Shown here: positions 41,891 through 49,627 of the stretch, in pieces
Layout of the letters: every line of letters begins with the position of its first letter
Position numbering within the stretch: position 1 is the first letter of the stretch
NCBI GenBank assembly: GCA_036403095.1
Contig: DASWRQ010000080.1
Span: 36,603 to 100,602, forward strand
Origin: Kutzneria sp036403095
GTDB taxonomy: Bacteria > Actinomycetota > Actinomycetes > Mycobacteriales > Pseudonocardiaceae
Length of the DNA: 64,000 bases
Direction: 5' to 3'
Position numbers and translations under genes: made by a program
Notes under the pieces: generated by a model
What the model was told of the DNA's origin: nothing
Databases searched by the model: none
Seen by the model: the letters and a program-made list of their open reading frames with translations, nothing else

Positions 41891-41915
41891 GTTTAACGGC
41901 CCCGATTCTGGGCAT
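41891..41915 (+). promoter_or_regulatory. Sigma-B/F-type promoter, leaderless spacing
   Basis: GTTT, 15 nt, GGGCAT, then 9 nt to the ATG at 41925. Three nt from the divergent -35. Confidence 0.6.
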
Positions 41916-41924
41916 GCCGGCAGC

Positions 41925-42779
41925 ATGGAGCAGCCTCGTTTCCTCGATCGGATCGCCGACGACAAGCGACTGGACGCCGTCGGCGACGCGTTGCGCCAAG
42001 GGGTGCAGGCGATCCTGCGCCCGGGCGTGGTGAAGGACCTGCTGCACGGCGTGTTCCTCGGCCACCCGCTGCACCCCGCGCTGGTGCAGCTGCCCATCGG
42101 CTGTTTCGCCAGCGCCGCCGTGCTGGACGTGGCCGGCAGCTCCCGCGATGCCACCCGCCTGATCGGGCTCGGCGTGCTCAGCAGCGTGCCGGCGGCCGCG
42201 GCGGGACTGGCCGACTACGCGGACAGCCAGCAGGACCACCGGCGTGTCGGTGTCGTGCACGCCGCCGTGAACGCGACCGCCCTCGTCTGTTACGTCACCT
42301 CGCTGGCACTGCGGGCCAAGGGCCGGCAGCGCGCCGGCGTGTGGTCGGCGCTGGCCGGCCTGACCTTCAGCATGGCCGGGGCCACCCTCGGCGGCGACCT
42401 CGCCTTCCGCCGGGCGGTCGGCGCCAACCACTCCGAGCACGCCTCCCGCGTCGGCCCGGCCGACTGGTGCGACATCGGCTACGTCGAGCAGTTCCCCGAG
42501 AAGACGCCGACCCGGCGGCTGGCGGGCGACATCCCGGTGCTCGTGGTGCGGCGGGGCGAGGAGTTCGCGGTGCTCCACGACCAGTGCAGCCACATGTCCG
42601 GCCCGCTGAGCGAGGGCGAGCTGACCCAGGTGGGCGGCGTCGACTGCGTCAAATGCCCCTGGCACGGCAGCGTTTTCCGGCTCGACGACGGCCGGCCGGC
42701 CCACGGGCCCGCCACCGCGCCGCAGCAGCGCCTGGACAGCCGGGTGCGGGGCAGCCGACTCGAAGTCAAGACGGCCTAG
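41925..42779 (+). CDS. DUF2231 membrane domain fused to Rieske [2Fe-2S] domain
   Basis: 284 residues. Membrane helices with GHPLHPALVQLPIGCFAS (DUF2231 motif) occupy residues about 45-165. The Rieske domain lies at about 185-280: VLHDQCSHMSGPLSEGE (CxH), then VDCVKCPWHGSVFRLDDG (CxxH), giving two Cys and two His. A membrane-anchored electron-transfer protein. Divergent from the FAD gene, with which it may exchange electrons. Leaderless start at 41925. Confidence 0.92.
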   Translation: MEQPRFLDRIADDKRLDAVGDALRQGVQAILRPGVVKDLLHGVFLGHPLHPALVQLPIGCFASAAVLDVAGSSRDATRLIGLGVLSSVPAAAAGLADYADSQQDHRRVGVVHAAVNATALVCYVTSLALRAKGRQRAGVWSALAGLTFSMAGATLGGDLAFRRAVGANHSEHASRVGPADWCDIGYVEQFPEKTPTRRLAGDIPVLVVRRGEEFAVLHDQCSHMSGPLSEGELTQVGGVDCVKCPWHGSVFRLDDGRPAHGPATAPQQRLDSRVRGSRLEVKTA

Positions 42780-42787
42780 GGGAAGCG

Positions 42788-42979
42788 GTGTCCGGAGACG
42801 TGATCACGTACAACGAGGACGGTGTCTGGAAGACGCGGGTGGAGGGCAACAGCCGGGCCTCGCGGATCAGCCCGGACCGGGGTGACGCGGTCGCCTTCGG
42901 CCGGCGCCTGGCCCGGGAACGGGGGGTCCAGCACATCGTGCGGGATGCCGCCAAACCCGGTTCCGACAACAGGTCGTAG
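42788..42979 (+). CDS. DUF2188-like small protein
   Basis: 63 residues: DGVWKTRVEGNSRASRIS and DAVAFGRRLARERGVQHIVR match the DUF2188 pattern (a short beta-helix-beta fold). GTG with GGGGAAGC upstream, 8 nt after the Rieske stop, so the two are in an operon. Function unknown. Confidence 0.82.
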   Translation: MSGDVITYNEDGVWKTRVEGNSRASRISPDRGDAVAFGRRLARERGVQHIVRDAAKPGSDNRS

Positions 42980-42982
42980 GCG

Positions 42983-43007
42983 GCATCGTCGAGCCCGGTG
43001 CGGGTAC
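42983..43007 (+). promoter_or_regulatory. Sigma-B/F-type promoter, leaderless spacing
   Basis: GCAT, 15 nt, GGGTAC, then 8 nt to the ATG at 43016. Confidence 0.55.
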
Positions 43008-43015
43008 ACCGGGGC

Positions 43016-43939
43016 ATGCGCGCTGTCGATCCCACGCCGGTCCGGGGCCGCCGGACCTGGCTTCGCATCCTGGGCACCGGCCTGGTGCTCTGGCTGCTCA
43101 CCGTCGTGGTGACGTTCCTGACCGGGAATCCCACCCTCGTGCCGACCCTGGTGCTGTTGGGCAGCTTTCTCGTCCCCGTCACGTTCGTCGCCTGGGCCTT
43201 CGGGCGCCGGCACAGCGGTGAGGTCACCGCCGAACTGCTGCTTACCACGTTCGTCACCGGCGGCGTGCTCGGTGTGCTGGGCGCTTCGCTGCTGGAGACG
43301 TACCTGCTGCACCCGTCGACCGGGCTGTTCATCGGCGTCGGGTTGGTCGAGGAAGCCGTCAAGCTGGCCGCCCTCGCCGTGCTGACCCGCCGGCTGGCCC
43401 GCAAGTACGCCCTCGACGGCATGATCCTCGGCGCCGCGGTCGGGTTCGGCTTCGCCGCGTTCGAGTCGGCCGGCTACGCCTTCACGGCGCTGTTCACCGA
43501 GCAGGGACTGTCGCTGGTCGACCTCGTCGAGACGGAGATCCTGCGAGGACTGCTCGCGCCGGTGGGCCACGGCCTGTGGACGGCGATCCTGGGTGGTGTG
43601 CTGTTCTCGGCCAGCGACCACCGGCACTTCGCCTTCAGCCGCCGGCTGCTGCTGTCGTATCTGGGCGTGTCGCTGCTGCACGCGCTGTGGGACGCCATGC
43701 ACGGCATCGCCCTCGCGTTGACGCTGCTGCTGACCGGCACGCCGAGACAGTTCGAACTGCTGCAGCAGGGCTACCAGCCGCAGCCGACACCGTTGCAGGC
43801 CAACCTGTTCACGGTGTTGAGCTGGGGTGGCCTCGCGGTGCTGGCCGTGATCGGCGTGGTGTGGCTGGTCGTCGAACGCCACACCGCGGCCCGCGCTGAG
43901 CGGTCCGCGGTGTTCTGGCGTGTTCCGACGGCACGGTGA
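43016..43939 (+). CDS. PrsW-family intramembrane metalloprotease
   Basis: 307 residues, about eight hydrophobic helices. PrsW motifs: GLVEEAVKLAALAVL (EExxK), LDGMILGAAVGFGFAAFES and GHGLWTAILGG with HALWDAMHG near the C-terminus. Family members act on anti-sigma factors in regulated proteolysis of some Bacillus; a link to sigma control here is an inference. ATG at 43016, 8 nt from GGGTAC, no ribosome site. Confidence 0.92.
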   Translation: MRAVDPTPVRGRRTWLRILGTGLVLWLLTVVVTFLTGNPTLVPTLVLLGSFLVPVTFVAWAFGRRHSGEVTAELLLTTFVTGGVLGVLGASLLETYLLHPSTGLFIGVGLVEEAVKLAALAVLTRRLARKYALDGMILGAAVGFGFAAFESAGYAFTALFTEQGLSLVDLVETEILRGLLAPVGHGLWTAILGGVLFSASDHRHFAFSRRLLLSYLGVSLLHALWDAMHGIALALTLLLTGTPRQFELLQQGYQPQPTPLQANLFTVLSWGGLAVLAVIGVVWLVVERHTAARAERSAVFWRVPTAR

Positions 43940-43944
43940 GGGCC

Positions 43945-44142
43945 TCAGCCCCGTCCCGTGCGCTGCTGCAACTCGTCGATCCGGCGAGACGCCTCCGCCT
44001 TGGTCAGATCCTCGGGCGGCGGCTCCTCACCGGCCTGCTGGGCCAACGTGCCCAGGTACGAGGCCTGCGGGCCGGTCATCGGCTCCTCGCCGGTCGTCCA
44101 CTGCTCGACGGGCTTCTCCGGGTTCAGGTCCGGCTCGCTCAT
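43945..44142 (-). CDS. DUF3072-like small protein
   Basis: 65 residues, polar and acidic: MTGPQASYLGTLAQQAGE and LTKAEASRRIDELQQRTGRG match the DUF3072 helical pattern. GGGAGGTGC upstream of the ATG. Convergent with the PrsW gene. Function unknown, but such proteins are often small and stress-induced. Confidence 0.85.
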   Translation of the reverse strand: MSEPDLNPEKPVEQWTTGEEPMTGPQASYLGTLAQQAGEEPPPEDLTKAEASRRIDELQQRTGRG

Positions 44143-44181
44143 CGCGCACCTCCCACACGCATCGGGTTCGACGCGCCGGGA

Positions 44182-44207
44182 GTGCCCGGGCGAGCCGGCC
44201 TCGAAAC
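44182..44207 (-). promoter_or_regulatory. Sigma-B/F-type promoter for the DUF3072 gene
   Basis: Minus strand GTTT, 16 nt, GGGCAC, about 40 nt upstream of the ATG. Confidence 0.5.
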
Positions 44208-44211
44208 CTTG

Positions 44212-44249
44212 TTCGAGAAGCCCGTCGTGGTTCGAGAAGTCAGTCGTGG
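44212..44249. repeat. Two tandem 19-nt copies at the stop of the LEA-like gene
   Basis: TTCGAGAAG then CCCGTCGTGG or TCAGTCGTGG, at 44212-44230 and 44231-44249. The second copy holds the stop of the gene at 44240 (TCA on this strand); the downstream copy has changed those bases. Confidence 0.75.
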
Positions 44250-44689
44250 GACCGACGCAGCAGCAGCCGCAGCAGCACGATCAGCCCGACCATGCCCAGC
44301 AGCACCATCGCCGGCCGCTGGCGGACCACGTCCATCGTGCGATGGGCCGGCTCGCGCACCGCCTCGGGCAGGTCGTCGATCTTGCGCTCGGCCTCGATGA
44401 TGGTGTGCATCGCGGTGTCCCTCACCTGCGCCGTGGCCTGCTGAGCCTTTCCTGCGGTGGTGGCGGCCACCTGCTGGGCCTTGCCGGCTGTGGTGGCGGC
44501 CACCTGCTGGGCCTTGTCGGCCGCGGTCGCGGCCACCTGCTGGGCCTTCGCGCCGGCCTTCTGCAGGCCCTCGTTGGCCCGGGCCTGCACGTCGAGCTTG
44601 TCGGACAGCTGTTGCACCGTCTCGCCCAACGCCTCACGGGTGCGCTCGGCCTGCTCGCGCAGCTCCGCCGCCTGATCCTTCGCGTTCAT
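44240..44689 (-). CDS. DUF3618 protein with LEA-like 11-residue repeats
   Basis: 149 residues. The N-terminal helix ELREQAERTREALGETVQQL matches DUF3618. From about 45-90 there are four 11-residue repeats of the KAQQVAATTAG type, coded by a 33-nt DNA repeat. A C-terminal membrane helix follows (MVLLGMVGLIVLLRLLLRRS). The 11-mers resemble class-3 late-embryogenesis-abundant proteins. A membrane-tethered desiccation or envelope protectant is a reasonable guess. ATG 44689 with CAGGAG upstream. Confidence 0.82.
   Translation of the reverse strand: MNAKDQAAELREQAERTREALGETVQQLSDKLDVQARANEGLQKAGAKAQQVAATAADKAQQVAATTAGKAQQVAATTAGKAQQATAQVRDTAMHTIIEAERKIDDLPEAVREPAHRTMDVVRQRPAMVLLGMVGLIVLLRLLLRRSHD
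44440..44560 (-). repeat. 33-nt coding tandem repeat (three to four units)
   Basis: Units of 33 nt code the AATTAGKAQQV 11-mer. The copies are near-identical at DNA level, so recent expansion is likely. Confidence 0.8.
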
Positions 44690-44726
44690 CTCGCGCTCCT
44701 GTCCATGAACCGGTGGTGACCGCCGG

Positions 44727-44750
44727 ATACCCAACCGTGAATCGGACAAC
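44727..44750 (-). promoter_or_regulatory. Sigma-B/F-type promoter for the LEA-like gene
   Basis: Minus strand GTTG, 14 nt, GGGTAT, with a short leader holding CAGGAG. Confidence 0.55.
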
Positions 44751-44755
44751 ACCCG

Positions 44756-44781
44756 GGTTGGGGTCGGGGAGATCCGGATAC
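44756..44781 (+). promoter_or_regulatory. Sigma-B/F-type promoter for the exchanger
   Basis: GGTTG, 15 nt, GGATAC. Off by one base in the -10. Back to back with 44727-44750. Confidence 0.45.
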
Positions 44782-44808
44782 TTGTGCTGAGAGGAACGGA
44801 GGCCGTGA

Positions 44809-45876
44809 ATGTCTGGACTGCCGCTGCCGGCGCTGCTGGCCGTGTTCGCCGCGGCGGCCGCCGCCATCTGGGTCGCCGGCGTGCAGCTGTCCGACCAGAC
44901 CGACGTGCTGTCCACCCGGCTACACCTCGGATCGGCGCTGGGCGGTCTCATCCTGCTGGCGGTGGCCACGAACCTGCCGGAGCTGGCCATCGTCGCCAGT
45001 GCGGCGGTCGCCGGCAATCTCGGCGTCGCGGTCGGCAACATCCTCGGCGGCATCGCCATCCAGACCGTGGTGCTGGTCGTGTTGGACGTGGCCGGCACGC
45101 GCGGCGGGCGGCCGCTCACCTACCGGGCCGCCTCGCTCGTGCTGGTGCTGGAGGCCATGCTCGTGATCGCCGTGTTGGCGGTGGTCGTGGCGGGCACGCA
45201 GCTCCCGTCCGACCTGATCGCGTTCCGCCTGACGCCGGGGCCGGTCCTCATCGCCGTGCTGTGGGCGGCGGGGCTGTTGCTCCTGCGGCGGGCCGGCACT
45301 TCGCTGCCCTGGCAGGAGTCCGGTCAGGCGCCCGACGGCCAGGAGCGGCCGCGGGGGCATCGCCGCAAGCACGCCGAGCAGCAGGCCACCAGCAAGGGAA
45401 CCAGCACCGCCAAGGCAGCCGTCGTCTTCGGCGTCGCCGCCGTGATCACCCTCGTCGCCGGCGTGGTGCTTGAGCGCAGCGGCGACGCCATCGCCGACCA
45501 CATCGGGCTTTCCGGCGTCCTGTTCGGGGCGACGGTGCTCGCCGCCGCCACCTCGCTGCCGGAGGTCTCGACCGGCCTGACGTCCGTGCGCAACGGCGAC
45601 TACCAGCTCGCGGTGAGCGACATCTTCGGCGGCAACGCCTTCCTGCCCGTCCTCTTCCTGCTCGCGACGCTGCTGTCGGGCAAGTCGGTGCTGCCGCAGG
45701 CCCAGCACACCGACATCTATCTGACCGCGCTCGGTGTGCTGCTCACCCTGGTGTACGCGGCCGGACTGCTGTTCCGGCCCTCCCGGCGCATCGCGGGCAT
45801 GGGCGTCGACTCGCTGGCCGTCCTGGTGCTGTACGCGCTGGGCGTGGCGGGCCTGTTCGCCATCGCCACGGCGTGA
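44809..45876 (+). CDS. Na+/Ca2+ exchanger-family cation antiporter (CaCA/ChaA-like)
   Basis: 355 residues, about eleven helices in two repeats. Each repeat has its alpha motif: ATNLPELAIVASAAVAGN with GVAVGNILGGIA, and ATSLPEVSTGLTSVRNGD with AVSDIFGGNAFLP. A polar cytoplasmic loop of about 45 residues lies between them. ATG with GGAGG upstream. Ends in TGA, 2 nt before the stop of the SARP gene. Confidence 0.93.
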   Translation: MSGLPLPALLAVFAAAAAAIWVAGVQLSDQTDVLSTRLHLGSALGGLILLAVATNLPELAIVASAAVAGNLGVAVGNILGGIAIQTVVLVVLDVAGTRGGRPLTYRAASLVLVLEAMLVIAVLAVVVAGTQLPSDLIAFRLTPGPVLIAVLWAAGLLLLRRAGTSLPWQESGQAPDGQERPRGHRRKHAEQQATSKGTSTAKAAVVFGVAAVITLVAGVVLERSGDAIADHIGLSGVLFGATVLAAATSLPEVSTGLTSVRNGDYQLAVSDIFGGNAFLPVLFLLATLLSGKSVLPQAQHTDIYLTALGVLLTLVYAAGLLFRPSRRIAGMGVDSLAVLVLYALGVAGLFAIATA

Positions 45877-45878
45877 GG

Positions 45879-46577
45879 TCACCTCGGATCGAGCAGCGGG
45901 GCGATCAGGTCGCACATCACCCGTGACGGGGCCAGGCCGAGCTGGGAGCCGAGCAGCTGCCGGTAGAAGTGGTACTGGCGCAAGGCTTCCGCGGCATTGC
46001 CGTCGGCCAGGTGCACGGCGACCAGCTCCCGGTAGGCGCTCTCCCGCAGCGGATCGGCGGCGACGGCGGACAGGCCGACGGACAGCGCCTCGCGCAGCCG
46101 GCCGTGGTCGCGACGGTGCGCGCACAGGGATTCCAGCGCGCTCAACCGGAGCTGTCGGAAGCACTCCCGGTGCACGGCGACCCAGTCCTGCGGCCATCCC
46201 GGCAGGAGATCGGCCGTGAGCGCGTCCGCCGTCGTCAGGCTCTCGACGTTGCCGGCCTGGTGGCTGACGTGCACGAAGTCGACCTGCACTCCGCTGTCCA
46301 GGCGCAGGTCGTGGGTCCGGCGCACGACGACGGCCTGGCCGGCGACGCGGGTGATCCGCCACAGCGTCGACCGGAGGTTGCCCGAGGCCCGGCGCTCGGA
46401 GGTGTCGGGCCACAGGGCGGCGGCCATCGCCGAGCGGGTGATCCAGTGCTGTTCCAACGCCAGGTAAGCCAGCAACCGCTCGGCGTTCGGCGCGACGGCG
46501 ACCCGTCGGCCGCCGACGCCGAGCGCGAAGCCGCCCAGCAACCGCAGTTCGACCGCTTCCCGGCCTTCCCCATCCAT
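45879..46577 (-). CDS. SARP-like regulator with BTAD domain
   Basis: 232 residues. An OmpR-type winged helix in the N-terminal half (LRLLGGFALGVGG, LLAYLALEQHWITRSAMAAALW, NLRSTLWRITR) and a bacterial transcriptional activation domain from about 95 (AGNVESLTTADALTADLLPG, LREALSVGLSAVAADPLRES). Members activate secondary-metabolite or stress genes. No AfsR-type ATPase is fused. Convergent with the exchanger, 2 nt apart; weak ribosome site. Confidence 0.88.
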   Translation of the reverse strand: MDGEGREAVELRLLGGFALGVGGRRVAVAPNAERLLAYLALEQHWITRSAMAAALWPDTSERRASGNLRSTLWRITRVAGQAVVVRRTHDLRLDSGVQVDFVHVSHQAGNVESLTTADALTADLLPGWPQDWVAVHRECFRQLRLSALESLCAHRRDHGRLREALSVGLSAVAADPLRESAYRELVAVHLADGNAAEALRQYHFYRQLLGSQLGLAPSRVMCDLIAPLLDPR

Positions 46578-46781
46578 CGATGCCCCCAGCGCTGGTCGGC
46601 GTCACCGTTGATCCCGTCCGCACGAGGTGCCCGGCCGGCTGGGGACTAATCGTGTTGCCGGCGTTCGACATGCTCGGGTCCGTCGGGGCGTCGCCGCCCG
46701 CGTCGATGGGGCCGTCGCTGGTGACAGCGGGGTGACAAGCGCCGCCTAGCGTCCGGTCATCGACAGCGAGAGGAGAACGCG
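46578..46781. other. Intergenic region, no clear gene
   Basis: 204 nt between the SARP start and the Mn-catalase. No sigma-B-type promoter is visible; the GAGAGGAG site of the catalase lies at its end. Confidence 0.6.
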
Positions 46782-47612
46782 ATGTTCTTCCACACCGGCA
46801 AACTCCAGTTCGAGGCCAAGCCGGAGCGGCCGGATCCGGTGTACGCGCGGCGGCTGCAGGAACTGGTCGGCGGCGCGGCCGGCGAGATCACCGTGACCAT
46901 GCAGTACCTGTTCCAGGGCTTCAACTGCCGGATGCCCGGCAAGTACAAGGACATGATCATGGACGTCGCCACCGAGGAGATCGGCCACGTCGAGATGCTG
47001 GCCACCATGGTGGCCCGGCTGCTCGAAGGCGCGCCCGCCCAGGTCACCGCCGAGGCGGTCGGCGAGGACCCGGTGCTGGCGGCCGTGATCGGCGGCATGG
47101 ACCCGCAGCAGGCGATCATCGGCGGCGGCGGGGCGCTGCCCGCGGACAGCAACGGCGTGCCGTGGAACGGCCGCTACGTGATGGCCAGCGGCAACCTGCT
47201 GGCCGACTTCTACGCCAACGTCGCCGCGGAGGCGCAGAGCCGCCTGCAGACCGCTCGCCTGTACGGGATGACCGACGACGCCGGCGTGAAGGCGATGCTG
47301 CAGTTCAACCTGGCCCGCGACACCGCGCACCAGAACCAGTGGCTGGCCGGCATCGAGCAGCTGCGGGAGGACGGTCTCGCGGGCACCGTTGAGGACTCGC
47401 TGCACGAGGTCGAGGTCAGCGAGCACGCCGCGACGCTGTGGCACCTGTCCGACGGCGCCGAGAGCCAGAACGGGCGCTGGGCCGCCGGGCCCACCCCCGA
47501 CGGCCGGCACGAGTTCGAGTTCGTCGCCACGCCCACGCCACTGGGCGGAGTGGGCCAGGCCCCGCCGCCCGACCCGCTGCTGTACGGCACCGGGCCGACG
47601 CCGGCGCAGTGA
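46782..47612 (+). CDS. Manganese catalase
   Basis: 276 residues. Mn ligands from the family are seen: Glu in GAAGEITVTMQYLFQGF, Glu/His in VATEEIGHVEMLATMVARLL, Glu in NVAAEAQSRLQTARLYGM and the late ARDTAHQNQW. The C-terminal tail carries the wrapping region ATLWHLSDGAESQNGRW. It splits H2O2 without haem, with a dimanganese centre in a hexamer. ATG with GAGAGGAG. An Nramp transporter follows 10 nt after the stop. Confidence 0.95.
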   Translation: MFFHTGKLQFEAKPERPDPVYARRLQELVGGAAGEITVTMQYLFQGFNCRMPGKYKDMIMDVATEEIGHVEMLATMVARLLEGAPAQVTAEAVGEDPVLAAVIGGMDPQQAIIGGGGALPADSNGVPWNGRYVMASGNLLADFYANVAAEAQSRLQTARLYGMTDDAGVKAMLQFNLARDTAHQNQWLAGIEQLREDGLAGTVEDSLHEVEVSEHAATLWHLSDGAESQNGRWAAGPTPDGRHEFEFVATPTPLGGVGQAPPPDPLLYGTGPTPAQ

Positions 47613-47622
47613 GCACCGGGCC

Positions 47623-49002
47623 ATGACCGACATTCTCGTGGGCGCCGAGCCGACCGGTCCGCCGGCCGACCCGGCGCCCGGCCGGGCGCTCGAGGCTTCG
47701 ACCCCGGCACCGGCGGCCGGTCCCACGCCGACTCGACGCGGCCGGGCGGTGGGTTCGGCATCGGCTGGGCGCGGCAAGGTGGTCGGTTCGGCATCGGCTG
47801 GGCTCGATCAGGCGGTCACCCCGGCACCGGCTCGGCGTGGCCGGATTCCGCGCCCTGGCTGGCGTCTGGTCGGGCCGGCGTTCGTGGTCGCCGTCGCCTA
47901 CATCGATCCCGGCAACTTCGCCACCAACATGGCGGCCGGCGCTCGGCACGGCTACCAGCTGCTCTGGGTGATCGGCCTGGCCAACGTGATGGCGATGTTC
48001 GTGCAGTACCTGTCGGCGAAGCTGGGCGCGGCCACCGGTCACAGCCTGCCGGAGCTGTGCCGGCAGCGGTGGCCGCGGCCGGTGGTGCGGCTGATGTGGG
48101 CGCAGGCCGAAGTTGTTGTGATGGCAACGGATCTGGCCGAGTTCGTCGGCGCGGCGCTGGCCCTGCACCTGCTGTTCGGCCTGCCCATGCCGGTGGCGGG
48201 CCTGGCCACGGCGGTCGGCACGTCGGTGCTGCTGCTGGCCGGCCGTCGCCGGTTCACGGTGATGATCGCGGTGCTGCTGATGGCGGTGGTGGCGGCGTTT
48301 CTGTGGCAGATCGGCCGGGCCGGCATCGGCGGCGACGTGCTCGGCGGCCTGGTGCCGAGGATCGGCGACGGCGACAGCATCCTGCTCGCCTGTGGGATCG
48401 TCGGCGCGACGGTGATGCCGCACGCCGTGTACCTCCACTCCGGACTGACCAGCGACGGCGGCGGGCACCGGCTGCGCGACATCCGCCGCGACATCGTGGT
48501 CGCGCTGGGCATTGCCGGCGTGGCCAACCTGGCGATGCTGATGATCGCCGCCGCCGCGCTGCACGGTCGGGGCGGGCCGTTCGACACCATCGACGAGATT
48601 CGCGGCGGCCTGGCCGCCGCGCTGGGACCGGCGGTCGGACTGGTGTTCGCGCTGGCCCTGCTGATCGCCGGGCTGGCGTCGGCCTGCGTCGGCACCCGGT
48701 CCGGCGAGATGGTGATGGCCGGGTTCCTGGGCACGAGAATCCCGACCTCCGTGCGCCGGCTGGTGACCATGGCGCCGGCGCTGGTGTTGCTGTGCACGGG
48801 TGTCGACCCGACGGCGGCGCTGGTGATCAGCCAGGTCGTGCTGTCCTTCGGCCTGCCGTTCGCGCTGATCCCGCTGGTGGTGCTGACCAGCCGGCCGGAC
48901 GTGATGGGGCAGGCGGTGAACCGCCGCCCGACCGTGGTGCTGGGGACCACGGTGGCGGCGGTCGTCTGTGCCCTGAACCTGCTGTTGGTGCTGTGGGGAT
49001 GA
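47623..49002 (+). CDS. mntH: Nramp-family divalent-metal transporter
   Basis: 459 residues with about eleven helices. Nramp marks: VVAVAYIDPGNFATNMAAG (DPGN), ATVMPHAVYLHSGLT (MPH) and QSRVVLSFGLPFALIP-like PFALIPLVVLTS. The first about 70 residues are a Pro/Ala/Gly-rich extension with a repeated VGSASAG unit, not usual in MntH. Its place behind Mn-catalase fits manganese import to load that enzyme. Confidence 0.93.
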   Translation: MTDILVGAEPTGPPADPAPGRALEASTPAPAAGPTPTRRGRAVGSASAGRGKVVGSASAGLDQAVTPAPARRGRIPRPGWRLVGPAFVVAVAYIDPGNFATNMAAGARHGYQLLWVIGLANVMAMFVQYLSAKLGAATGHSLPELCRQRWPRPVVRLMWAQAEVVVMATDLAEFVGAALALHLLFGLPMPVAGLATAVGTSVLLLAGRRRFTVMIAVLLMAVVAAFLWQIGRAGIGGDVLGGLVPRIGDGDSILLACGIVGATVMPHAVYLHSGLTSDGGGHRLRDIRRDIVVALGIAGVANLAMLMIAAAALHGRGGPFDTIDEIRGGLAAALGPAVGLVFALALLIAGLASACVGTRSGEMVMAGFLGTRIPTSVRRLVTMAPALVLLCTGVDPTAALVISQVVLSFGLPFALIPLVVLTSRPDVMGQAVNRRPTVVLGTTVAAVVCALNLLLVLWG

Positions 49003-49028
49003 GGGACGCCGATCGGCGTCCCTCATCC
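48997..49028. terminator. Hairpin terminator after the Nramp gene
   Basis: GGATGAGGGACGCC, GATC, GGCGTCCCTCATCC: perfect 14-bp arms overlapping the TGA of mntH, without a T-run. Confidence 0.75.
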
Positions 49029-49048
49029 ATCGGTCAGCCCTTGATTGA

Positions 49049-49627
49049 TCAGTCCGATGTGCCGGTGGTGCTGCGGCCCATCGCCTTGCGGATCGCGTCA
49101 CGGACCCGGTCCACGATCGCCGTCGGCGTGCCGACGACGACATTCGCGGCGCCGCTTTCCACGCCGGGATGCGGATGCGTCGGCGCGACGGCCTCCGCCG
49201 CCCGCACCGCCGCCGCCATCGCCTTGAGCCGGTCCCGGTCGTGCAAGGCGCGCAGCGCCGGGAACTCCTCACGCTCCTCGTGCTCGGCGTGCTCGGTCAC
49301 ATCCTGGCGCAGCTGGCGGAAGGCATCCATGAAGTGCTCGGCGTCGGGGCCGAGCTTGTCGAGCTGCTGCAACACCTCCTTGGCATCGTGCTCCTCCTGC
49401 AGCCGCTCCCGCACGACCTCGGTTACGCCGGCCTGGCGGGCCGCCGGGTGCACGACCTCCTCCTCGGCCGTCTCGTGCACGGCCAGCAGGTGCACGAGTT
49501 GCTCGAAGGCCTGCCGGCGCTGGTCGCCCGCGGACATCTCCACCTTGCTGAACAGGCCCTTGATCTCCCGGTGCTGCCGCTCCAGCAGTTCGACGACGTC
49601 GAGGGCGTCGTCGGAGGTTGTGCTCAC
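49049..49627 (-). CDS. Hemerythrin-domain protein (second)
   Basis: 192 residues. Di-iron ligand set: His in LLERQHREIKGLF, LAVHETAEEEVVHPAA (His/Glu), EEHDAKEVLQQL and EHAEHEEREEFPAL. A C-terminal extension holds VAPTHPHPGVESGAANVVVG, which follows the bundle. GTG 49627 with GGGGAGG. Overlaps the DUF4383 gene upstream by 4 nt, so they are co-expressed. Confidence 0.92.
   Translation of the reverse strand: MSTTSDDALDVVELLERQHREIKGLFSKVEMSAGDQRRQAFEQLVHLLAVHETAEEEVVHPAARQAGVTEVVRERLQEEHDAKEVLQQLDKLGPDAEHFMDAFRQLRQDVTEHAEHEEREEFPALRALHDRDRLKAMAAAVRAAEAVAPTHPHPGVESGAANVVVGTPTAIVDRVRDAIRKAMGRSTTGTSD

Noticed and set aside
41853..42704. N-terminal extension of the FAD protein
   Set aside because: It runs antisense to the Rieske gene; the FAD motif starts 8 residues after the GTG at 41852, and the promoter ends 9 nt before it.
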